Source: Avoscillospira sp045580485 (lineage in GTDB: Bacteria > Bacillota > Clostridia > Oscillospirales > Oscillospiraceae). From it: a stretch of 14,056 nucleotides of DNA. Below the pieces are notes generated by a model that searched no databases, was not told the origin of the DNA, and saw nothing but the letters and a program-made list of their open reading frames with translations. This document shows, piece by piece, positions 1 through 5,519 of this stretch. How positions within the stretch are numbered: position 1 is the stretch's first letter; each line of letters begins with the position of its first letter. Location of the stretch: positions 1 through 14,056 of the forward strand of contig JAZNNW010000157.1 of assembly GCA_045580485.1 (NCBI GenBank), in the 5' to 3' direction. Position numbers and translations under genes: made by a program.

Positions 1-275
1 GCTCCGGCTATGTATCATGGGTCTACAATCAATGCGGCTGGGATTTTGGGCGGTTGGGTGCCCAGGGACTGTATAACATCAGTACCCGTGTGCATAACCC
101 CCAGCCCGGAGATCTGGTGTTCTTCACCGGGACATACGATACCCCCGGCGTTTCTCATGTGGGCATTTATGTGGGTGATGGCTGGATGCTCCATTGCGGA
201 GATCCCATCGGATATGCCGACTTGTCGGCCAGCTATTGGCAGTCACATTTCTACGCCTACGGGCGATTATCTTAA
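1..275 (+). CDS. NlpC/P60 (C40) cell-wall hydrolase, C-terminal fragment
   Basis: This is the 3' end of a gene that begins before the window. The reading frame from base 3 gives SGYVSWVYNQCGWDFG and later QPGDLVFF and SHVGIYVGDGWMLHCG, the order of an NlpC/P60 peptidase core. The first two bases (gc) fit the end of a TGC codon, so the catalytic Cys of the DCSG motif probably sits exactly at the window edge. The catalytic His is the one in SHVGIY, about 52 residues in, and the H in MLHCG is the likely third residue. In Tn1549-like elements this domain is the tail of a secreted or membrane-anchored hydrolase that opens peptidoglycan for the mating channel. A TTG at 54 would remove the core motif, so I do not treat it as the start. 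The stop TAA is at 273-275, 12 bases before the next ATG, which suggests one operon. Confidence 0.9.
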   Translation, partial: SGYVSWVYNQCGWDFGRLGAQGLYNISTRVHNPQPGDLVFFTGTYDTPGVSHVGIYVGDGWMLHCGDPIGYADLSASYWQSHFYAYGRLS

Positions 276-287
276 AAGGAGGATTAC

Positions 288-542
288 ATGGCAGTAAGCA
301 AAAGCGCAAAGATTGAGGCCGAGATTGAAAAGGTTAAGGCCAAAATTGCCGAACAGCAGGCAAGGCTGAAGGAACTGGAACAGCGCAAGATCGAAGCGGA
401 AAACAGCGAGATCGTGGATATGGTGCGTGGCATGAGCGTGTCCCTCACGGAGCTGCCCCTGCTGCTGGAAAAGCTGCGTTCCGGCGAAGGTTTGAGACAA
501 GTTGTCCCGAAGTCCGGCGCTGCGGAAATGGAGGATAACTGA
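288..542 (+). CDS. DUF4315-like small coiled-coil protein of the transfer operon
   Basis: An 84-residue charged protein that starts MAVSKSAKIEAEIEKVKAKI. Its first half is a continuous Lys/Glu-rich helix with heptad spacing (roughly residues 5-45), which predicts a coiled coil. Size, sequence style and position between the NlpC/P60 hydrolase and a DUF4366-like membrane protein match the DUF4315 family of Tn1549/CTn4-like elements. Its molecular role is unknown; it may be a small scaffold or partner in the conjugation machinery (inference). A strong SD (AAAAGGAGG, 274-282) precedes the ATG. The C-terminal tail GLRQVVPKSG is encoded by one copy of the dispersed palindrome (491-511), so the end of the protein may have been shaped by that repeat. 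Confidence 0.85.
   Translation: MAVSKSAKIEAEIEKVKAKIAEQQARLKELEQRKIEAENSEIVDMVRGMSVSLTELPLLLEKLRSGEGLRQVVPKSGAAEMEDN
491..511. repeat. Dispersed palindrome, copy 1 (inside a gene)
   Basis: TTTGAGACAA (491-500), G, TTGTCCCGAA (502-511). It encodes the RQVVP part of the DUF4315-like protein. The variant GAGACAA is shared only with copy 6. Confidence 0.82.
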
Positions 543-544
543 AT

Positions 545-1294
545 ATGAAAAGATTTCGTATGCTGGCGGCGCTTATGTGCGTCGCTATTTTTATGTGCGG
601 CTTTACCATGACGGCCTATGCCAAGGCCGAGGACGCTCCCGAGGTCACGGAAAATCCCGACCATTGGGAGGGCTTTGATCCCGTGGAAGAAACCACCGAG
701 TCCACCGAGCCGGATGCCGGATTTTCGGAGGATGGCAGCTTTGTGACCCGTGATCTTCTGTACGATGAACATACCAACAAGCAGTTTATCACCGTCCAGA
801 CCAGCGGTGGCAACACCTTTTACATCATCATTGACTACGACAAGCCCGTGGATGAGGACGGCGAACAGTATCAGACCTACTTCTTGAGCGTGGTGGACGA
901 GGCTGATCTGCTGGCCGCTGCGGAGGCTGCGGGTATCGAGTTGCCCGCCTGTGAATGTACAGATAAGTGCATGGCCGGGGCTGTCAACACAGATTGCCCG
1001 GTATGCGCCACCAATATGACCGAGTGCATGGGCATGGCTCCCGAGGTGGAGCAAACCGTTGATCCCGAACCTACGGACGATCCCGAGCCGGAGCAGCCCA
1101 AGGTTGAAAGTAACAACACCGGGACAATTATTCTGATCGTTGCTGTTGCGCTGATCGGCGGCGTGGGCGCATGGTATTTCAAAATCTACCGCCCCAAGAA
1201 ACAGGCCGCCCAGCCGGAGGAGGAATACGAGGAGCCGGATTACAGCGCCTATGCCGATGAGGACGATGCGTGGGACGAGGAGGACAATGTATGA
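545..1294 (+). CDS. DUF4366-like secreted/membrane-anchored protein
   Basis: A 249-residue protein with an N-terminal signal sequence (MKRFRMLAALMCVAIFMCGF to TAYAKA, cleavage likely near residue 27). It has an acidic extracellular part, a cluster of six Cys around residues 137-160 (CECTDKC, CPVC, then one more Cys before MGMAPEVE), a Pro/Glu-rich linker, one C-terminal transmembrane helix (GTIILIVAVALIGGVGAWYF, about 196-215) and a strongly acidic cytoplasmic tail. This layout and the location match the DUF4366 family found next to DUF4315 in Tn1549-like elements. It is probably a surface component of the transfer apparatus, but no biochemical role is established. The ATG lies two bases after the stop of the preceding gene, with GGAGGAT inside that gene as SD, so translation is coupled. 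The end overlaps the next ATG (ATGA). Confidence 0.85.
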   Translation: MKRFRMLAALMCVAIFMCGFTMTAYAKAEDAPEVTENPDHWEGFDPVEETTESTEPDAGFSEDGSFVTRDLLYDEHTNKQFITVQTSGGNTFYIIIDYDKPVDEDGEQYQTYFLSVVDEADLLAAAEAAGIELPACECTDKCMAGAVNTDCPVCATNMTECMGMAPEVEQTVDPEPTDDPEPEQPKVESNNTGTIILIVAVALIGGVGAWYFKIYRPKKQAAQPEEEYEEPDYSAYADEDDAWDEEDNV

Positions 1295-1470
1295 ATTTCA
1301 CCAACAGCCCCTATGAGCCTTTTATGAAACAGCCCTCCCACTATCGAGGCCCCAACGGGCCGGAGCTGGCTCCCAAAGGTACCCGCTGTCATGGTTGCCC
1401 CTACTGGAAAGGCATCGAGTGTATGACTTGTTACCGGGAACTGCTGAAAAAGCCCGGTGATAAAAAGTGA
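1291..1470 (+). CDS. Small Cys-rich protein, possible zinc-binding knuckle
   Basis: A 59-residue protein, MNFTNSPYEPFMKQPSHYRG at the start, with CHGC - seven residues - CMTC in its second half. Two CxxC pairs at this spacing usually bind a single zinc ion. I do not recognise a named family. The start was chosen at the ATG that overlaps the previous stop as ATGA (1291-1294); an in-frame GTG at 1270 would lie inside the DUF4366-like gene and is less likely. It ends six bases before the ATG used for the next gene, which is also Cys-rich. Context makes it a minor member of the transfer operon. Confidence 0.7.
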   Translation: MNFTNSPYEPFMKQPSHYRGPNGPELAPKGTRCHGCPYWKGIECMTCYRELLKKPGDKK

Positions 1471-1474
1471 TGCT

Positions 1475-1900
1475 ATGGCCGAGCGGGAGTTGACACGGGA
1501 GGAGAAGGCGGCGATCCGTAAGCTGGTGACAAGGCTTTGCGCCAACTATGACCGGGAATACGGCTGCCTACCGCTGGGCGGGCCGTGCTATATGCTGGAC
1601 AAGTGCTGGACGGGTGCATACTGCCGCTACTTCCGGGAGGCTGTTCTGCCTAATGATCCGGTGCTGGAGGCAACGCTGACCAGCGGTGGCTCAGCCCCGG
1701 ACACAAGGGCTTGCCCGGTGTGCGGCAGGGCCTTTCTCCCGGATGGCCGGACACGGTATTGTTCTGCGGTCTGCGCTCATGCCGCAAGGCTGAAAAAGCA
1801 GCGGAGTTATATGCGGAAATACCGCGGTAATGTGTTAGCATTTGCCCCGAAAAAAGCCGCCTGTATCAAGGCTTTTCCGGGCCGGAAAACAAGGGGGTAA
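1475..1900 (+). CDS. Cysteine-rich VLP domain protein with C-terminal zinc finger
   Basis: A 141-residue protein that starts MAERELTREEKAAIRKLVTR. The N-terminal part holds LCANYDREYGCLPLGG, then CYMLDKCWTGAYCRYF, the pattern of the Cys-rich VLP domain common in Tn1549-like elements. The C-terminal part has CPVC, twelve residues, then CSAVC, followed by a basic stretch (ARLKKQRSYMRKYR), which looks like a zinc finger with a nucleic-acid-binding tail. A role in DNA handling near mobilisation genes is inference. The start is uncertain: GTG at 1457 in the same frame would overlap the upstream gene by 14 bases, and neither start has a strong SD. I prefer ATG 1475 because it follows the upstream stop directly. 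Confidence 0.78.
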   Translation: MAERELTREEKAAIRKLVTRLCANYDREYGCLPLGGPCYMLDKCWTGAYCRYFREAVLPNDPVLEATLTSGGSAPDTRACPVCGRAFLPDGRTRYCSAVCAHAARLKKQRSYMRKYRGNVLAFAPKKAACIKAFPGRKTRG

Positions 1901-1945
1901 TATGTTATCCCATCCGGCCCCGGAAAGGCCCAAATACTGCTAACA
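1833..1945. repeat. Nested inverted repeats between the VLP gene and the mobC operon
   Basis: An outer pair TGTTAGCA (1833-1840) and TGCTAACA (1938-1945) is extended imperfectly by TTTG / CAAAT. Inside is a perfect palindrome with arms TTTTCCGG (1873-1880) and CCGGAAAA (1882-1889) around one G. A further small inverted repeat, TCCGGccCCGGA, lies at about 1913-1924. The left part overlaps the 3' end of the VLP gene. Such repeats just upstream of mobC and the relaxase are typical places for an origin of transfer, but no nic-site consensus is recognised, so oriT is only a suggestion. Confidence 0.5.
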
Positions 1946-1963
1946 TTTTGGAAGGAGGTCACA

Positions 1964-2314
1964 TTGGAAAAGAACGCTGGTTATGAGATCCGGGAGTCCA
2001 TTCTCTTTGACAATGGCCGGGGCTTTGCGCTGGGGGAAAATGACCGAGCGCCTGCTCCCTTTGTAACATGGCAGTTTGCCGAGGAGAACGGCCACCGGGA
2101 TTATTATTGGGGTCACTACCACACGGAGGAGGCAGCAGCCGTCAAGGACTTTGCAGCCCGATCTGCGGATTATCAGCGGCGCTACGGTGTACAGGAGGTG
2201 AAGCGGCCCATAGCGGAGCAGATGAAAGCTGCCAAAGAGCAAACGGAAAAGCCCGTGGATAAGGTGCGGGAAATGCCGCCCAAGGCCAAAGTTAAGGAGC
2301 GTGAGGAACGGTGA
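1964..2314 (+). CDS. Conserved ICE hypothetical protein upstream of mobC
   Basis: A 116-residue soluble protein with TTG start and an excellent SD (AAGGAGG, 1952-1958). The first 75 residues form a compact, aromatic-rich domain (AGYEIRESILFDN, then FVTWQF, GHRDYYWGHYH). The last 35 residues are a highly charged Lys/Glu helix. I recognise the type as a short protein that accompanies mobC in Tn1549-like elements but cannot assign a named function. Its last bases overlap the GTG of mobC (GTGA, 2311-2314), so the two proteins are translationally coupled and may act in the same relaxosome (inference). Nothing looks broken. Confidence 0.75.
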   Translation: MEKNAGYEIRESILFDNGRGFALGENDRAPAPFVTWQFAEENGHRDYYWGHYHTEEAAAVKDFAARSADYQRRYGVQEVKRPIAEQMKAAKEQTEKPVDKVREMPPKAKVKEREER

Positions 2315-2655
2315 CAAAGAAGCGCCGCCGTCCCATCCACTTGCACGTTATGGTGTCCGAGGAGGAACAGGCGCTGATACAGGAGCGCATGGCGGAGGCC
2401 GGTATTCGGAACATGGGAGCCTATGTGCGGAAAATGGCCCTCAATGGCTATGTGCTGCACGTTGATCTGGCTCCCGTCCGGGAGCTGGTATCCTTGCAGC
2501 GGCGGTGCGCCAATAACCTCAACCAAGTGGCGATCCATGCCAACACCTACGGCGTGTACCCGGAGGAGATAGCAGCGCTGCAAAAGGACTGTGCGGCCCT
2601 GTGGAAGCCGCTGTCTGATCTTTTGGAGAAACTGGCGGGGGTGGTTGAAATGTGA
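2311..2655 (+). CDS. mobC: MobC-like plasmid mobilisation relaxosome protein
   Basis: A 114-residue protein beginning MTKKRRRPIHLHVMVSEEEQ. The basic N-terminus followed by a strand (IHLHVMVS) and two helices (EEEQALIQERMAEAG, MGAYVRKMAL) is a ribbon-helix-helix-like DNA-binding unit. The central segment RRCANNLNQVAIHANTYG is the typical MobC signature. Family knowledge: MobC binds oriT and helps the relaxase open and nick the DNA. The start is GTG, overlapping the upstream stop. In related elements the relaxase gene follows almost directly; here a strong terminator comes four bases after the stop and about 2.8 kb of other genes separates the two. Confidence 0.9.
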   Translation: MTKKRRRPIHLHVMVSEEEQALIQERMAEAGIRNMGAYVRKMALNGYVLHVDLAPVRELVSLQRRCANNLNQVAIHANTYGVYPEEIAALQKDCAALWKPLSDLLEKLAGVVEM

Positions 2656-2659
2656 AAAA

Positions 2660-2702
2660 GGGAGTGCAGACTTTGGTGGTCTGCACTCCCGCATATTTTT
2701 TT
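2660..2702 (+). terminator. Strong intrinsic terminator after mobC
   Basis: A perfect 12-bp stem, GGGAGTGCAGAC (2660-2671) with GTCTGCACTCCC (2679-2690), 7-base loop, then GCATA and a run of T to 2702. It should end the transfer-operon transcript on the plus strand. It lies directly against the end of the convergent HNH gene; the minus direction lacks an equally good T run. Confidence 0.9.
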
Positions 2703-3531
2703 ACCAATAATAGCGACGGTGAGGAAAGCGAAGTTCGGGTATGCCGATTTCACTGCAAATTGAGGACATAATTTTCAAAATCTCCTCACGGGAAGAATTA
2801 AACCATTCTTCCAGCTCCCGATCATTGAAGCAATACATTCCTTCTTTGCCGTTATCACTATAAAATGAATAAACATGGTCACGCTCTGCTACTTTCAATC
2901 GTCTGCGAATGGCCGTTAAGATGTCAACCACATTATACAACTTTTCACGCCATTCCGGGTTTTGTACAAAAGCCTTTCCCTCTGCTTGTTTGATTATATC
3001 GCCATCCCGTGTGCGAAGAACGCCTGTATTCAAGGCGATAATAGTATCTTCGATTGCTCTATCAAAATCCTCCATACGGCCCTCTTGACGAATATCGTCA
3101 CGGAAGGCCGGACGGTCAAAGCATTGCACATAGAACTTTATCAATGTCTTATCCTGTTCTGTGTTTTGTGCTGGCGAAAGAGTTTCCAGCTCCAATATGG
3201 TAGCTTCCTCGGAAAGCCGCTTCCACTTATGCAGCAGATCAACAGTGTAGCGTAGATCGTCACTATCAATTAGCTTGGAGCATGACTGGCACAGCCAAAT
3301 ACCATTGTGTATGTCCTTTCGCTCCGCTGGGGTCATGTTTGCATCATAGCGTTTCCCGCCGGGAGCTGCTGCACAGATATGAGCTGCCACGCCGATATTA
3401 TTATAGTTTTCGGGATCATCATTAGCACCGCAGGTCAGCTTTCTGCAATTAGGATTGCTGCACCGATAGCCAACACGCTTAGCCATAATATCTATGGTTT
3501 TTGCTTTGAAATCATCACGCTTACTTGCCAT
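2701..3531 (-). CDS. HNH endonuclease of the defence-associated type with an uncharacterised C-terminal domain
   Basis: A 276-residue protein. Residues 20-100 form an HNH nuclease domain: zinc ligands C24/C29 and C81/C84, GVAAHI with catalytic H51, AAAPGGKRYD, then NGIWLCQSCSKLID and YTVDLLHKWK. This exact style of HNH domain is known from anti-phage systems, where it is often joined to SAVED or other sensor domains. Residues about 115-276 match no family I recognise; they look mostly helical (FYVQCFDRPAFRDD, LYNVVDILTAIRRRL, FNSSREEILKIM) and could be a sensor or oligomerisation part. I use ATG at 3531 because GGGGGTG lies at proper distance; a GTG at 3537 is possible. Convergent with mobC and divergent from the next gene. 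Probable DNA-cleaving defence effector, by inference. Confidence 0.82.
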   Translation of the reverse strand: MASKRDDFKAKTIDIMAKRVGYRCSNPNCRKLTCGANDDPENYNNIGVAAHICAAAPGGKRYDANMTPAERKDIHNGIWLCQSCSKLIDSDDLRYTVDLLHKWKRLSEEATILELETLSPAQNTEQDKTLIKFYVQCFDRPAFRDDIRQEGRMEDFDRAIEDTIIALNTGVLRTRDGDIIKQAEGKAFVQNPEWREKLYNVVDILTAIRRRLKVAERDHVYSFYSDNGKEGMYCFNDRELEEWFNSSREEILKIMSSICSEIGIPELRFPHRRYYW

Positions 3532-3557
3532 TGTCACACCCCCAATTCATCAATCGG

Positions 3558-3566
3558 ATTATATCA
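3558..3566 (-). promoter_or_regulatory. Extended -10 promoter for the HNH gene
   Basis: On the minus strand the sequence reads TGATATAAT, an extended -10 element, 27 bases upstream of the preferred ATG. No convincing -35 is seen at 17 bases, which is common for extended -10 promoters. Position supports it; strength is unknown. Confidence 0.45.
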
Positions 3567-3621
3567 CTTTAGTGTTCAAATAGCTACAATTATTTCTCAA
3601 AACGGTGTTTTCCCGACATCC

Positions 3622-3650
3622 TTGTGTGGGAATTTCTACGGAGTTATAAT
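3622..3650 (+). promoter_or_regulatory. Sigma-70-type promoter for the CD1845-like gene
   Basis: TTGTGT (3622-3627), a 17-base spacer and a consensus TATAAT (3645-3650) lie 43 bases upstream of the ATG at 3693. The gene therefore has its own promoter behind the mobC terminator. Confidence 0.65.
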
Positions 3651-3692
3651 ATAGGTGGAAGGAACAACTGACATTTTACAGGAGGTGCTATC

Positions 3693-3986
3693 ATGCGAAT
3701 TATCTTGAAAATCCTTGCTGCTCCCTTTGTTCTGCTGTTGTCGCTGGTGCTGGCGGTGCTGACCTTGCTACACACGCTGACTACCGGGGTATTGAGCATC
3801 CTCGCTCTGATTGCCGCCGCCTGTGGGCTGTTTGCCTGTACCATCGGCGGAGATCCAGCATCGGGCATCCGGGTGCTGATCGTGGCAGCGCTCATTTCAC
3901 CCTTTGGACTTCCGGCCCTGTCCGAGTGGCTGATCCTAAAGCTGGGTGATCTGAACTGCTCTCTGCAGAGCTTCATTACGGTGTAA
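3693..3986 (+). CDS. CD1845-like small membrane protein
   Basis: A 97-residue hydrophobic protein, MRIILKILAAPFVLLLSLVL at the start. I see a first membrane helix at about 6-27, a second at about 32-52 and a third hydrophobic segment (GIRVLIVAALISPFGLPALS, about 58-77). The end EWLILKLGDLNCSLQSFITV and the whole pattern match the CD1845 family from C. difficile conjugative elements; its function is unknown. It has a strong SD (AGGAGGTG, 3680-3687) and its own promoter. It is an ICE backbone gene now placed between two minus-strand accessory genes. A copy of the dispersed palindrome begins four bases after its stop. Confidence 0.82.
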   Translation: MRIILKILAAPFVLLLSLVLAVLTLLHTLTTGVLSILALIAAACGLFACTIGGDPASGIRVLIVAALISPFGLPALSEWLILKLGDLNCSLQSFITV

Positions 3987-3989
3987 GAC

Positions 3990-4010
3990 TTTGGGACAAT
4001 TTGTCCCAAA
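3990..4010. repeat. Dispersed palindrome, copy 2 (perfect)
   Basis: Perfect 10-bp arms TTTGGGACAA (3990-3999) and TTGTCCCAAA (4001-4010) around a central T. It lies between the CD1845-like stop codon and the following terminator. Confidence 0.92.
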
Positions 4011-4013
4011 TAG

Positions 4014-4045
4014 AAAAAGCGGTAGCCGTATAGCCACCGCTTTTT
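4014..4045. terminator. Bidirectional terminator between the CD1845-like and DUF4062 genes
   Basis: Stem AAAAAGCGGT (4014-4023) with ACCGCTTTTT (4036-4045) and a 12-base loop. The A run on one side and T run on the other make it usable in both directions, fitting the convergent genes on either side. Confidence 0.8.
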
Positions 4046-4094
4046 GTAAACAACTCAACAAACTAGAATTTGTCTTTATAGAAATATCATGATT

Positions 4095-5405
4095 TCATTG
4101 ATTGTTTCCGTTATCCTGTATTTTTGCATTCAAGAAATCAATTAATCTCATGATTTTTGAAAGATTGAAAATAGGATCAAACGCCCCCATTTCTGCTCGT
4201 TCACTTTCAGAAGCTTCATTTAGAATATCCTCGATTTCTTTCTGCGCAGTTTCTACTTCTTTCTTATCCCATCCAGTTTGATTACCTAAAAATACTCTTA
4301 AACTAAGCAAAGTCTGTCCAATATAATTTATTGCTTCTGGATTTGAATTAAAATCCGATAGCAATTTTATGTAATTGGTAATTTCATTAAGCGGCTTTTG
4401 TGGAATACTATTGCATAGTTCCATTACCTGCATATGAATTAAGTCGAGTTCTTCATCGACCGGAAGCCTTATCGTGTGCAAACATTGCTTCCCTGCTTTA
4501 GTCAAAGATATTTTATTCCCATCAATATCAATTATTCCAAATTTTAAGAATTCTGCAACAATCAACTGGAATTCTACATCAGGCACGCAGAAATAAGGTT
4601 CGTGATCTAAAAATAATGCATGATTGATAGCGTAGTGAACTAAATTAATATTGTTTTCAACCAACAAAATTGGACCAAATATTGAAAAGATTTGTGACCA
4701 TGTAATAGAAACTGGTATAGAAATATTTCTATAATCATGCCACTTTGAATACCCTGAAAAGGTACGAACTGCACTCCACGGAAATTTCATTATTAATTGC
4801 TCTTGTTCTTCTAATTGTGTTTTTTCCTCGAGCAGTGCTTTCATTCTATTATTTTCAATTCTCAAATCATTTATTTGATTTAACAAATCTGAGTTTTCAT
4901 AAGATGCGACTCTCTCCCAACCAGGCCTTGGATTATCATTAATTGCATTTATTAAAGCAACAACAACTTCAGCAGAAAGAGCGGACGGGTTTTCCCAATT
5001 AAAATAGCTTACCATCCGATGATGCATTACTTTATCCCTAAACTCTTGAAGCTTCTGTTTTGCATCTGCTGCTACATCAGATTTATTAACTGGAAAAGAA
5101 TCCGGATTGCTATGAATGCATGCGATTACTGGTATTCCTAAACTAACAGCATAATCAAACTCTTTCTCAGTATAGCTAATTCCATCTTCAGCTTGGGACC
5201 CATATCTGTTTCCGATGATGAGAATATAGTAATCTGTTTCGTCAAGGAGCCGCTTGATATAATCAAACTGTTCCTTATTTGTTGCGACAAAATGCTCCAT
5301 CCCAACAGGAATATGTCGAAGTTTAAGAACACTTTTCAGAACCTCTTGCCGTTCTTCCTGCAAATCTTTATATGTAGAGCTAATAAATATTTGATATCGT
5401 TTCAT
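4095..5405 (-). CDS. DUF4062 (TIR-like) protein, candidate defence effector
   Basis: A 436-residue protein. Residues 1-100 are a DUF4062 domain: YQIFISSTYKDLQEERQEVL, then YYILIIGNRYGS, GISYTEKEFDYAVSLGIPVI. DUF4062 is a TIR/SLOG-like fold often found in bacterial immunity genes. Residues about 170-205 form a coiled coil (LLNQINDLRIENNRMKALLE). The remaining 230 residues are unassigned; FQLIVAEFLKFGIIDIDGNK to LTKAG resembles a winged helix. The gene is visibly AT-richer than the transfer genes and has a different codon style, a sign of recent transfer. The SD is modest (GGCGGTG). It has a good promoter overlapped by a palindrome. Nucleotide hydrolysis or signalling is possible but not shown by the sequence. 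Confidence 0.82.
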   Translation of the reverse strand: MKRYQIFISSTYKDLQEERQEVLKSVLKLRHIPVGMEHFVATNKEQFDYIKRLLDETDYYILIIGNRYGSQAEDGISYTEKEFDYAVSLGIPVIACIHSNPDSFPVNKSDVAADAKQKLQEFRDKVMHHRMVSYFNWENPSALSAEVVVALINAINDNPRPGWERVASYENSDLLNQINDLRIENNRMKALLEEKTQLEEQEQLIMKFPWSAVRTFSGYSKWHDYRNISIPVSITWSQIFSIFGPILLVENNINLVHYAINHALFLDHEPYFCVPDVEFQLIVAEFLKFGIIDIDGNKISLTKAGKQCLHTIRLPVDEELDLIHMQVMELCNSIPQKPLNEITNYIKLLSDFNSNPEAINYIGQTLLSLRVFLGNQTGWDKKEVETAQKEIEDILNEASESERAEMGAFDPIFNLSKIMRLIDFLNAKIQDNGNNQ

Positions 5406-5441
5406 AGTACACCGCCAAATTCTATTTGTTTATTCATTTCA

Positions 5442-5470
5442 AGTATAGCATGACATTGAGACGTTTTCAA
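5442..5470 (-). promoter_or_regulatory. Promoter of the DUF4062 gene
   Basis: On the minus strand: TTGAAA (5470-5465), 17-base spacer, TATACT (5447-5442) preceded by TG at the extended -10 position. The ATG follows 36 bases further on. This is the best promoter match in the window. Confidence 0.72.
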
Positions 5471-5480
5471 TGATTGAAAA
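5464..5480. promoter_or_regulatory. Palindrome overlapping the -35 box, candidate operator
   Basis: Perfect 8-bp arms TTTTCAAT (5464-5471) and ATTGAAAA (5473-5480) around one G. It covers the -35 element of the DUF4062 promoter, where a dimeric repressor would block transcription. It also lies 31 bases upstream of the relaxase start. The repressor is unknown. Confidence 0.5.
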
Positions 5481-5501
5481 TCATGAGCGTTTCTGTACAG
5501 T

Positions 5502-5519
5502 AAAGGAGGATTGCCTACG
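5502..5519 (+). promoter_or_regulatory. Unusual ribosome binding site/start region of the relaxase
   Basis: SD AAAGGAGG ends at 5509. TTG is at 5511, too close for normal initiation; ACG is at 5517, seven bases away. A single T-to-C change of an ancestral ATG at 5517 would explain this arrangement. Confidence 0.5.

Noticed and set aside
284..1054. A 256-codon open frame on the minus strand
   Set aside because: It lies wholly opposite the DUF4315-like and DUF4366-like genes, which have good SDs, recognisable domains and operon spacing. The frame has no recognisable domain and is a shadow of the codon bias.
3307..3654. A 115-codon plus-strand frame opposite the HNH gene
   Set aside because: It overlaps the conserved HNH domain in antisense and has no SD or recognisable motif.
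5474..5501. A plus-strand promoter for the relaxase (TTGAAA-16-TACAGT)
   Set aside because: The -10 touches the SD, so transcription would begin inside or after it; the resulting RNA would have no usable ribosome site.
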